NCBI GenBank assembly: GCA_029204225.1
Contig: CM055099.1
Coordinates: 45,219,489 to 45,283,488, forward strand
From: Diphasiastrum complanatum
Lineage: Eukaryota; Streptophyta; Lycopodiopsida; Lycopodiales; Lycopodiaceae
Direction of reading: 5' to 3'
Length of the DNA stretch: 64,000 nt
Shown: piece after piece, positions 1 to 8,878 of the stretch
Layout of the letters: each line of letters opens with the position of its first letter
Numbering within the stretch: the first letter of the stretch is position 1
Notes under the pieces: model-generated
Databases searched by the model: none
What the model saw: only the letters and a program-made list of their open reading frames with translations
Told to the model about the DNA's origin: nothing
Made by a program: the position numbers and the translations under genes

Positions 1-661
1 TTGCAACTATTTGTGAATTGATTCTTACTAGCTACACAAATCTCTCTAACACAAGATCTATTTCACATCAAATGATGGAGTATAGGCAAAGTTAGGATCA
101 AACACTCTTAGCACGTGTGAAGTACTCTAAGAAACGAAATTTGACTCAAATACAATGATATTGCATGAAACAAAATGGCTAAGATCTCAAAACAGTGTCT
201 AGATCACATATAGATGAGATTGGCAAGCATACAACTGTGACTTTGGATCAACCAGGCAATATCTTGACCAAACCAAATGTGTCCACCCAGGTCTAGGTGC
301 CCTGCCTAACCCTCTTTAAAAGCTTATAACTTTTGATTGGCTCAGCCAAATGGAATGAAACTGATTGCATCAAAAACTAGACAATAATAGCTTCAAAAGA
401 AGCTATTAAGCAAGATAAATGGATCAAACATGAGAGAGAACTTCCAAACTGAAATTGGATGTTCCTCACACATGTCTGAGCACCTGATTTCGTACAGTAC
501 CAGGTCAGACCCAATCAATGTCCTTTTGATCTCTTTTGATCCAAGATTGAACAAGATAGTTAGAAAAATGGGCCTTGACAACTTCTAGCTCAAGATTGAT
601 GAAAAAAATTTCACTTAGATGGATCAAAATGCATGGTAACCTTAGGTAGGCTTTGATACCA
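1..661 (-). mobile_element. Leader of a minus-strand LTR retrotransposon, with primer binding site
   Basis: No coding region is visible. At 651-661 the sequence read on the minus strand is TGGTATCAAAG, directly after a minus-strand LTR end (TTCAACA). This resembles the initiator tRNA-Met primer binding site TGGTATCAGAGC with one change. The stretch is therefore the start of the internal region of an element that continues beyond the left edge of the window. That reading is inferred from the LTR/PBS arrangement alone, since no gag or pol is visible here. Confidence 0.6.
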
Positions 662-1321
662 TGTTGAATTTCACACGTGTGAACTGTCCACTACATGTAC
701 TTGTGATCTCCTAAGGTGTGTAGATGCACCAAGATCAAGACTAGATTGAGATTCAAAATCTATCTTTGAATCTATGGCAAAAACACATTACTACATGCAT
801 TCAATCACTTCCAACTCTCACTCACACGTGTGGGAAGTATTCAAAAAATAATCTAAGTAAAAACAAGCTACTCTCCTTGGGTAGAGAGAGAAAAAGCATC
901 ATGAGCTCTCGAGTAGAGAGAGAAAGCTAGAAATCCAATAACTCACAAAATCCATGAAATCACCAAATCAATTAGATCCAAAATGAGGAGTACAATGATA
1001 CTAGTAGATCCACGAGCTACCACTATGCTTAACTATGATTGGACCATATTTTGTCACCTCTTGATCCTGTTGGATCATTGATCCATGCACCTCTTAATTC
1101 TATTGGACTATATTCAAGCACACCTCAATTTCCTATTAGACCTCACAAGTTTCCACCTCTAAATCCTATTGGACCTCTTGGAATTCATCAAACAAAAGCT
1201 TTACACTTGTCTACACTCTTATTGGCACGTGTTTAGCCTCTTACTCTATTTTGGCTCAATAGTGGCATTACAAGTGGAAATGCATAATTTGCCATCTATG
1301 CCAAATTTATTCCTATCAACA
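662..1321 (-). repeat. LTR (5' LTR of a minus-strand element)
   Basis: The plus strand begins TGTTGAATT and ends CTATCAACA, giving TG...CA termini and TGTTGA/TCAACA inverted ends. The PBS-like site lies directly outside its left end, which fixes the orientation as minus. It contains the palindrome CACACGTGTG near 684 and 823 and two short AGAGAGAGAAA tracts (about 885-930). A related LTR-like sequence in the same orientation lies at about 48100-48870, sharing CTCCTAAGGTGTG and the AGAGAG tracts. The right boundary comes only from the terminal dinucleotides. Confidence 0.65.
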
Positions 1322-2286
1322 TCCTACACCTAGATGCTTGATGTAAAAAACATAAGACCCCTATATCTAACATAGATAATATTTTTCAATTCTTCACAAT
1401 TGTAAGGTTTGAAAAGATTCATTAAGGTGTCTATGGCAAATGTGTAAAGAGAGATCCAATTTTCTAAGAGTTCCTTCCTTTGTAGAGGGCAAGATCTAGA
1501 AGCTCATTATGTGTTGTTATAGGTGGAGTGTTTGTCTTTTCCTAAGTGATCAAATCTTTCTAAGTGGCATTAGCTCTTTGAAGCACAATAGTTTAGTGAG
1601 AAAAGTCACAACTTTTGATTTTGAATTTCATTCCAAGTCCTAAAAAGTAGAGTAATTGGTGGAATCCAATAGGAGTGATGGAATTCAATTTGTTGAGCAA
1701 AAATTGACATAGTATGTATGAAACTCAAATTAGTTCTATTCAACTTTCTTTGTGAGAGTGTGAGGGTCAATTTGTGATCCCATTTGATGTCTAGAATGAG
1801 GAGGAGTCCATATTTGAGTATTCATGCAGAGATCTTTGTGAATCTCTAATTGTCTAATTTTTAAGCTTTGTGAAAAATTGGTGGTATAGTTTGTTTTCAA
1901 ATCAAATCAAATTCATTCTAAATCTCAAGAGTGAGATTATTTGGGTCAAGAGTGAGTCCAAAAGAAGTGATTAATTTTGATTTTCAAGTGTTTGAAACAA
2001 AACCCATCTTTTGCTCAGGAATCTCAAGTGGTGAGAGAACTAGTCAAGTGAAAAGGAAAATCTAGGTGTCAAATATTTTCATATCCATTTCAACTTTCAA
2101 AAGAAAGAGTCATTGGTATTTGATGAGGCCAATAGGAGATTGGATCTGATTTCTTTTGTGATTTGATTCAAAGATTGTGTGCTTTTGTCTTAGTGATCAA
2201 AGCAAAGTTTCCAAGTGACTAGTCATTAGTGTGAAGATTGATTCTTAGGTTTGTAAGCTAGATCTTTTGTAGATCATTCTAGATTA
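1322..2286. other. Non-coding AT-rich stretch, probably leader of the next element
   Basis: No gene or RNA is recognised. The text is rich in GTGAGAG, TCAAGTG and GATTTG words, like the leader of the intact Copia element at 6557-7152. It probably belongs to the decayed plus-strand element that follows, but no primer binding site was found. Confidence 0.35.
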
Positions 2287-3476
2287 TTGAAGATGTTCAA
2301 ATCTAGTCTCTTGAAAGTCACAAATTACATTTGTAGAATCATGTCACAGGTTTTTATTCACATGGCATCAATAGGTGGCAACCTATTGAAGGAAAGAAAG
2401 GATCCTAAGTGCAACCTTTGTGGCAAGGGAGGTTTTTTTTTCTCAAGATGCTACAAAAAGAAAACCAATCCATCCAAGAAGAACCAAAGCAAGGGGGCCA
2501 AGGAGAAAGATGGAGCTTCAAGTTCGAAATGCAAATACAAGAAGGACAATTCCAAGGAAAGGTGTTTCCTTTGTGGAAAGATGGATGAGGCTTGGAGTCT
2601 CAAAAGGACTTGCAAGATTTGTCTTCAAGAGTCCATCACAACACATGTCAAACCTTTCAAAAAATTTCATTTAGAAGTACATTGTTTGGTTCAAGATGCA
2701 AAGATAGATGTCACTTTCATGAAAGCAGCTTGGATTTATTTCATGTCCTTGGAGAGTAGTTTGCTTGGAACTTTGGATAAGTTCAAACTTATTGTTGTTA
2801 TCCAAGAGAAATCAATCAAGAATAAGGAGCATCAATCACAAAATGAAAATAGTTTCATTTATGCTCTCATGTCAACTTATGAAGATCTATTTTGCTTTGA
2901 AGGGATTTTTGTATCTCAAAGGTGGCTTAAGGCAATGCTAGTTGAGTGTGATGCCTTAAAAGATAGCAAAATATGTTTACCTTGTAAGCTTACATTAGTT
3001 ATGAAGTCAAGGAAATGGAAATATCTTCATAACATAGGATATTTTGGTTTCAATAAGATCATGAATGATGTGTTCATTCATAAAGATGAAAATTGTATGT
3101 TTTTCATAAAGATGAAAATTGTATGTTTTCAATCCTAATGGCAAGTTGTAAACTTCTTATGAGAATAAGTGAAGCATCCAAAGTGGACACTTATATCCAT
3201 AAGCAAGTAGTTAGCCTTATTGAGATGGAAATACCTTTTGATTTCAATATTGGAAAAATCATGCCAAGTTGTGGTGATTTTTGGACTTATGTTTCTAGCA
3301 TAAGTAATCTTGATAATCATAGGAAGTGCATATTGAATGGTCATACTTGTTGTGATCATTATGAGACATGGAGGTCTCAGATTTCCATCAAAAAGGAGAA
3401 CCATGAAGAGGATCTTAAAGAGTCATCTCAAGGTTCAAGTGTGCAAAGGATGAGGAGGAGAGATTTTCTCAAGTTG
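2287..3476 (+). pseudogene. Decayed Copia gag with zinc knuckles, joined to an RT-like module (unit 1)
   Basis: The frame opening at 2287 has a lysine-rich gag tail with a damaged zinc knuckle (CNLCGKGGFFFSRC, His replaced by Phe) and half of a second (CFLCGK). The intact Copia gag at 7153 has CFFCGKKGHFASEC. Downstream, the stretch QRWLKAMLVECDAL resembles the start of Copia reverse transcriptase in the intact element (KVWRDAMQVEYDAL), so gag seems fused to RT with protease and integrase missing. A 26-bp direct tandem duplication (3079-3130) shifts the frame, and the module continues in another frame to about 3476 (CKLLMRISEASKVDTYIHKQ). It is a non-functional or non-autonomous derivative. 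The RT similarity is weak and judged by eye. Confidence 0.5.
3079..3130 (+). repeat. 26-bp perfect tandem duplication causing a frameshift
   Basis: Positions 3079-3104 and 3105-3130 are the same 26-mer (starting CATAAAGATGAAAATTG) apart from the last base. Because 26 is not a multiple of three, the duplication breaks the reading frame that runs from 2287 and continues after 3131. It looks like a replication-slippage product. Confidence 0.85.
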
Positions 3477-3502
3477 TGATTCCAAAAAGAAACTCAAGAA
3501 AC

Positions 3503-4078
3503 ATGGTTGAGCCCATGTGGCTCACATTTCAAGGAAAAGAGGAGCATATCTCATGTGGTATACATCACATACTTACTTCTCTTATGTCATTTGATAAATC
3601 AATTTGCTTTAGTGAGATCATTGCATCTCAAAATTGGAGTAAAGCCATACTAGTTGAGTATGAAGTCTCTATTGAGAACATAGATGATGTTCTTAAAAGG
3701 TTGAAATTTATTTTAAATCAATTAGAAAGCAAATGGTCATTTCATCAAATGTATGCTCTTGAGTCATGTAAGAGCAAAAGTGATTTGTTCACACATAGTT
3801 TGAAAATTTATATTGAGGCAAATTGTAAACTCTTTATGAGAGTAAGTGAATCATCTTCTAAAGACACTTATCTCTATAATGAAGTATTTAGCCTCATTGG
3901 ATCTGAGAAGCATGAAGATATGATGCAAACACTTTGTTATTATAGCATGCATAGTCTTGCCAATTTGGATGAGTCTAATTCTCTAGATCATGGTAACATG
4001 ATGTTAGATCTTTGTGATCCTAATAAATCAAGAAGAAATCTTTATTTTCTCATGGAGGACCAGGCACATGAAAAATGA
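3503..4078 (+). pseudogene. Second copy of the RT-like module (unit 2), still open for about 190 codons
   Basis: An uninterrupted frame starts at ATG 3503. It parallels unit 1: ASQNWSKAILVEYEV matches VSQRWLKAMLVECDA, and CKLFMRVSESSSKDTYLYNE matches CKLLMRISEASKVDTYIHKQ. The two units therefore arose by a tandem duplication of about 0.6 kb and have since diverged. The block resembling the start of Copia RT is the only hint of origin. No catalytic motif such as YVDD is present, so it is not an active reverse transcriptase. Its long open frame despite strong divergence is odd for dead DNA but could be chance in a short stretch. Confidence 0.4.
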
Positions 4079-4324
4079 GCAAGCCTCAAGGTCAAGAGGA
4101 ATCAATTTTGGAGGTGCTAGGATGGTGCAAAGCTCTCAAGCTCATCAAAGATGTCAACATGAAAGAAGCACTATCATGGATATGGTGATTTTGGATCAAC
4201 ATCAAGCTCATTGGCTGATCGTCACACCTTTTCAACCAGCAAAGACCAATTCAGCCCATGGAGTCAAGTTCAAGATCATCTTGTTTCCATCCAGCTAGAT
4301 TTACCAAGCTAGATTTTTTAAGAG

Positions 4325-5140
4325 TGTGCAAAATGCAAAAATAAGCTTGGTAGAGGCCAAAAATCATGTATATAGGATGATTACACATGTGTGGAGCCTG
4401 TTACCACATGTGAAAATAGTGTACTTTTCATGTACCATAATCATATAGGTTGTACATATGATCTAATTCAAGTTCTAGTGGCTAAAAAGACCAAAAACTA
4501 GTTTTCTAGATATATGACACATGGCATCAATCTATTGATTGCATGAGCCACATCCTTTGGTTAGGTGTCATATCCCATGTGTAGAGGACAGCTCACATGT
4601 GTGGAATAAGCTGAAGTAGGAGAATTTTGACTTCTAGAAGATTTCCAAGTAGATCTCCATATAGAAGGAAAATGGACCAAAAGTGCTCAAAATAGAAGGT
4701 TTTGTCCAAGTGTCAGTTTTTCATGATGAATCATCATATGACAAAGCACCTTCACACATGTGGGATCAGAGGGATGATTAGTACCACATGCTCTCAATTA
4801 TTGTATATATAGAGCCACATTTGGCCATAATCAGTGTGAGACACCAATCTTGGTTTTGGAAGCAATTTTGAGTGATTCTCTCCATTTGTCTACATTTGTT
4901 TTGATTGTTTTGAGGTTCTATCAATGTGTACTTGATTTTTAGGTTGGAGTCCATACTCAGACAGTGTTTCACACGTGTGAAATCAGGAAGTACACCTACC
5001 TTCAATTAATGATTGTTCTTGTTAGGATTTTGTGTCTAGAATTGATCTAGATTGATCTTAATCTCAAGTAGATTGATAGATCAAGTAATCTAACAACCAA
5101 TCCCTCTTGAGGATCAGATTAGGATCCACTCTTGGTCCTT
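4325..5140 (+). repeat. Degenerate LTR of the plus-strand element
   Basis: The segment resembles the LTR at 5695-6556: both have CACATGTGTGGAGC, then TGTGAAA, then GTACTTTTCATG in the same order, and both end in text with CTAGATTGATCT and AATCTAAC words. It follows the open frames at 3503-4078, so it is taken as their 3' LTR. The start at TGTGCAAAATG is a guess and the right end is not sharp. It contains several CACATGTG and one CACACGTGTG palindrome (near 4970). Confidence 0.45.
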
Positions 5141-5689
5141 TTTATACTTTTTGCACAGTCTCTTGGGTCTTGGTACCCAAGAGCTAGCACTTATCGAAGT
5201 ACTAAGACCTTTATTACTTGCACTTTAAAGATCAATATTGAACAAAAGGATATTAAGTATCATGTAATTGTACTGCTGTTGGAATAATCTATGTATGTGA
5301 GGCTTGTTTAAGCCTAAGATAGCCATTATTTTGCTACTTAAACTACCAATAATTAGCATCCTACAAAGCTTTCTCACACCTAAGGCAAAACATGCATACA
5401 AATTAGCAACATTCCAATGAAAGCCCTTCTTACAAAGCATGAAACAGAGCCTCAAGAATTATAGTGTCTAAATCTTCAACCTCAAAGCAAGAAGGAGTGG
5501 CACACTAGTGAATCTTGCATGATAACACTACCAAATCATTTCTTGAAACAAAGGTTGGAGGCATGCCAAGATTTTGACAAACATAACACTAAAACCACTA
5601 CTCATAGAACATGATAACAAGGTCCCAAAAATTCTAGATTCAAGCCTCCTACCTGTCACGAAGCATGAACTAGCAAGCAAATTAGTGTT
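5141..5689. other. Flanking DNA at the insertion site of the intact Copia element
   Basis: No gene is recognised. This is the left target flank of the 5695-12006 element and continues after the insertion at 12012. Confidence 0.5.
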
Positions 5690-5694
5690 CTAAC
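5690..5694. repeat. Target site duplication CTAAC (left)
   Basis: CTAAC directly precedes the TGTTGA start of the 5' LTR, and the same five bases follow the 3' LTR at 12007-12011. A perfect 5-bp duplication is the size expected for Copia integration. Confidence 0.95.
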
Positions 5695-6556
5695 TGTTGA
5701 AAATTGTCACTTCTCACTTGACATTGGTTCATGTAAATATTGATCAAACATTAGAATATGTTGATGATATGATTTCACACGTGTGGAGCATGTTCCCATG
5801 TGTGAAAGGATGTACTTTTCATGTTTGTATATATCCAAATTGATTTTGTATCATTCTAGTTAGTGTGAACATGAAATGACTAGTTTTTAGTCAAGTTGAC
5901 TAGTCACCTACAAATTAGCTTTTCCTTGCATGTGCATGAGTAAATGCTCCCACATGGCAAGTGGATGTTCACATGTGTGTATAGAGTACTAGAAGATAAG
6001 AGTTGACCATTTTCCTTAGATCCTATTTTGTAGGGAATATTCCTATATTCTAGGAGACTAGCTTTTTGGATTTTAGTCATATTCTAGAAGGTCAACTATT
6101 GGATAAGGATCAAGGATGGATCAAATGGATAGATATGAGTGATGTGGCACTCTTCACACGTGTGAAGGCCTGCTGGACTGTACCAGACTCATGGATGTAC
6201 TTGATCCATAAAAGGATCATCATTTTGCTAAGAAAATTGATGAGACTTTTGCACTCTACACTTTTGTGAGATTTCTAGTCATTTGTCTTGTGATTTTTAT
6301 GCATGATTGCTATCTAGTATCATTGTACTTGTTGTTTCAGGTGCAGGCCGTACAGTGGACAGTACTCCACACGTGTGAAGCCGCTCTCACTAAAAAATGA
6401 TGTGTTGATCCATTGCTCTTGCTTAAATCCAAGTGTAGTGAATCTAGATCAAGATCTAATGTGTAGAACTTGATAGATTCATTGATTAAGCAACCAATAA
6501 CTCTCTATGATTGTAAAGTACAATCATTATTGTCCTAAAAACTGTAAAATTTATCA
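5695..6556 (+). repeat. 5' LTR of the intact Copia element
   Basis: It begins TGTTGAAAATTG and ends TTATCA, and is 862 bp long. CACGTG cores lie at 5778, 6157 and 6370, each in a longer CACACGTGTG context, and CATGTG variants occur near 5798 and 5971. These G-box-like palindromes are candidate binding sites for bZIP or bHLH factors. The short open frame at 6066-6269 recurs in the 3' LTR only because the LTRs are identical. Confidence 0.97.
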
Positions 6557-6568
6557 TGGTATCAGAGC
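6557..6568 (+). other. Primer binding site (initiator tRNA-Met)
   Basis: TGGTATCAGAGC starts immediately after the LTR end. It is the standard plant LTR-retrotransposon PBS complementary to the 3' end of initiator tRNA-Met. Confidence 0.95.
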
Positions 6569-7152
6569 TAAGTAAGAGAGTGATCATTGAATCATAAATC
6601 TTGTAAAGATCATTGGCAAAATTTGTTTTTTGGCCAATACTAGTGAGGGCGAGTTCTTCTAGAGTGATAGCTTGTAATCATTTGGATCAAAACGACTTGG
6701 AGGCTGTGTATGTACTTTTCACACGTGTGAAACCGTACAGCAACTTTCAATTCAAGTTACTTTGTGTTTTTTGGTCCCAAAATCACAATACTAGTTCATT
6801 TTTGGTGCTTTTTGAAGCATAGTATTGATCTAGATTCATTCTAACTAATGCCTATGACCAAATAGTGTTTTGGATCATTGAAGCATTTCTTTTTAGAGTC
6901 TAAGATCAGATCTAAGAGGCTGATTTGTTCAGATCCTTAGTTGAAGTGAAATCTCTAAGAAAAGTGTAAAGCAATTTTTTTTTGTGAGAGTGAAAGCTAG
7001 AAATTTTTGGTAAGATCTTTGAGTATCATTCAAGCTTGTGTGTTAGTTTGATAGAGACAAGCCTATAGGCATTCTAGTAAGCTTTAGGCCACTTCATAGA
7101 TCTTTTAAAATTCAAAAATCTTTGTGATTTTTAAAAGAGCATTCATTCTAAA
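6569..7152 (+). other. 5' leader of the Copia element
   Basis: This is a non-coding leader of about 0.6 kb between PBS and gag ATG. It contains another CACACGTGTG palindrome (CACGTG at 6722-6727). Positions from about 6680 onward, together with the start of gag, are present in inverted orientation at 13576-14137. Confidence 0.85.
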
Positions 7153-8850
7153 ATGTCATCCATGGGTGGATATTTGATGGAACCAAGTGAGAGACTCACT
7201 TCCACAAATTATTCCATTTGGAAAGTGAGAATGGAATCACTCCTAGTGATCCATGATCTATATGACATAGTTCAAGGAGTAGAGGAAGAGCCTCAAACTC
7301 CCCAAGAACAAGCCAAATACAAGAAGAGAGCAAGATTAGCTCTACATTGCATAAAGTTAAATGTATGCAATGACCTCTTGAAAGAGGTGTCTTCTTGTAC
7401 CTCATCCAAAGAGGCTTGGGATTCATTAAAGAGCATTTATGAATCCAACAATACTTCAAGAATCCTCATGCTAAGAAATCAAGTTTTCCAAAGCATGAAA
7501 GGAAGTGGAGAGAGTGGACAAGAGTATGTTCTTAGGATCAAATCTCTTAACAAGGAGTTAAGTGCAATAGGAGAGAAGATCCAAGATCAAGAACTAGTAC
7601 AAATCATTTTGAATGGTCTAAGTGATGAGTTTACCAACTTAGTCCAATCATTTGCCATTCAAGACTCTCTTCCATCCATTGAAAAGTTACACAATGTTCT
7701 TGTGGCCGAGGAGAGTAGGCTTCTACACCTCAAGACAAGAATGGATAGCATGTCACTTAATGGAGGAGAGGAGAAAGCTAACTTTACATCTAAAGGCAAG
7801 AAAAAGCAAAATCCATTCAAGAAAAATCAAGGCAAGGAGGCCGAGATGAAGAATGGAGGATCTACCTCCAAAGGCAAAGTGAAGAACAAGGCAAAACTAA
7901 AGTGTTTCTTTTGTGGAAAGAAAGGACACTTTGCCTCAGAATGCTACTTGAAGAAGAATCAACAAGCCAAAGGAGATCAAGGGAACATTGCTCAAGAGGA
8001 AGAATATGAGGATGGATTCAACACATCCTTAATGGTTGCATCTACACCAACTTCAAGTCAAGACACATGGTGGATAGATAGTGGGGCTAGTTCCCACATG
8101 TCCTTTAACAAGCATTATTTTTCTACTCTTCTATCTTGTAATGACTCTAAGAAGTCAATATACACTGCTAGTGATCAAGCATGCAAGATAGATGGCATAG
8201 GATCTATACCTCTTTGTTTAGGCACATCTAAAAGGATAGATCTAGATAATGTTTTGTATGTTCCTACCATTTCAAGAAACTTGCTTAGTGTAGGACAATT
8301 AATGGACAATGGACTAGATGTACATTTCAAGAATGGAGTTTGTTCCATCTTGAAAAATGATAAGTGCATAGCTAGTGGCATTAAGCAAGGTAGACTTTTC
8401 AAGTTGGATGCTAATGTTGCAAGTGAAAGTGTGAACTTGGCTAGGGAGGAGCTAACTCAAGTGGAGCTTTGGCATAAGAGATTAGGCCATCCTAATCTTC
8501 AATCTATGGAGTCAATGGCAAGCAAGGAACTAGCTCTCGGCCTACCAAGAGCTTTCAAGAAGTGTGGAAAAATGTGTGAGGCATGTGGCCTTGCAAAGTC
8601 ACACAAATCTTCTTACAAGAAATCTTCATCAAGATCTCTCTCTCCCTTGGATCTCATACATTCTGATGTACATAGTTTTTCACATGCAAGTAATGGAGGT
8701 GCCTTGATGTATGTAACTTTTATAGATGATTGTACTAGATTCACATGGATTGAGTTACTATCAAAGAAAAATCTTGTTTATGAAGCTTTCATTAAGTTCA
8801 AGTCTCTAGTAGAGAAACAACTTAGTACTTCTATCAAAGCACTGATGTGA
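7153..8850 (+). CDS. Copia polyprotein, first part: gag, protease, integrase N-terminus
   Basis: The ATG at 7153 opens a 565-codon frame. Residues 17-31 hold the gag N-terminal signature (STNYSIWKVRMESLL), followed by the alpha-helical UBN2-type gag region. The CCHC zinc knuckle is at 251-264 (CFFCGKKGHFASEC). The aspartic protease DSGASSH starts at Asp309, the integrase HHCC zinc domain begins near 440 (LWHKRLGHPN), and the first catalytic Asp is near 505 (HSDVHSF). The frame then ends prematurely at 8850 just before the second catalytic Asp block (DNGGEY). The product would assemble virus-like particles and process itself but could not integrate DNA. The break is a small indel around 8842; the rest of the polyprotein resumes in another frame at 8879. 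Confidence 0.93.
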   Translation: MSSMGGYLMEPSERLTSTNYSIWKVRMESLLVIHDLYDIVQGVEEEPQTPQEQAKYKKRARLALHCIKLNVCNDLLKEVSSCTSSKEAWDSLKSIYESNNTSRILMLRNQVFQSMKGSGESGQEYVLRIKSLNKELSAIGEKIQDQELVQIILNGLSDEFTNLVQSFAIQDSLPSIEKLHNVLVAEESRLLHLKTRMDSMSLNGGEEKANFTSKGKKKQNPFKKNQGKEAEMKNGGSTSKGKVKNKAKLKCFFCGKKGHFASECYLKKNQQAKGDQGNIAQEEEYEDGFNTSLMVASTPTSSQDTWWIDSGASSHMSFNKHYFSTLLSCNDSKKSIYTASDQACKIDGIGSIPLCLGTSKRIDLDNVLYVPTISRNLLSVGQLMDNGLDVHFKNGVCSILKNDKCIASGIKQGRLFKLDANVASESVNLAREELTQVELWHKRLGHPNLQSMESMASKELALGLPRAFKKCGKMCEACGLAKSHKSSYKKSSSRSLSPLDLIHSDVHSFSHASNGGALMYVTFIDDCTRFTWIELLSKKNLVYEAFIKFKSLVEKQLSTSIKALM

Positions 8851-8878
8851 TAATGGAGGAGAGTACACCTCCAATAAA
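8851..8878 (+). other. Frameshift junction in integrase
   Basis: In the frame used downstream, the bases just upstream of 8879 read as the integrase block ending DNGGEY plus a few residues. The upstream frame instead meets TGA and TAA around 8848-8853. A loss of two bases in a GA-type run near 8842-8846 explains the shift. There is no obvious slippery heptamer that would suggest programmed frameshifting. Confidence 0.75.

Noticed and set aside
6066-6269. Conserved small protein repeated at 11516-11719
   Set aside because: The repeat is just the two identical LTRs. The frame shows no family signal.
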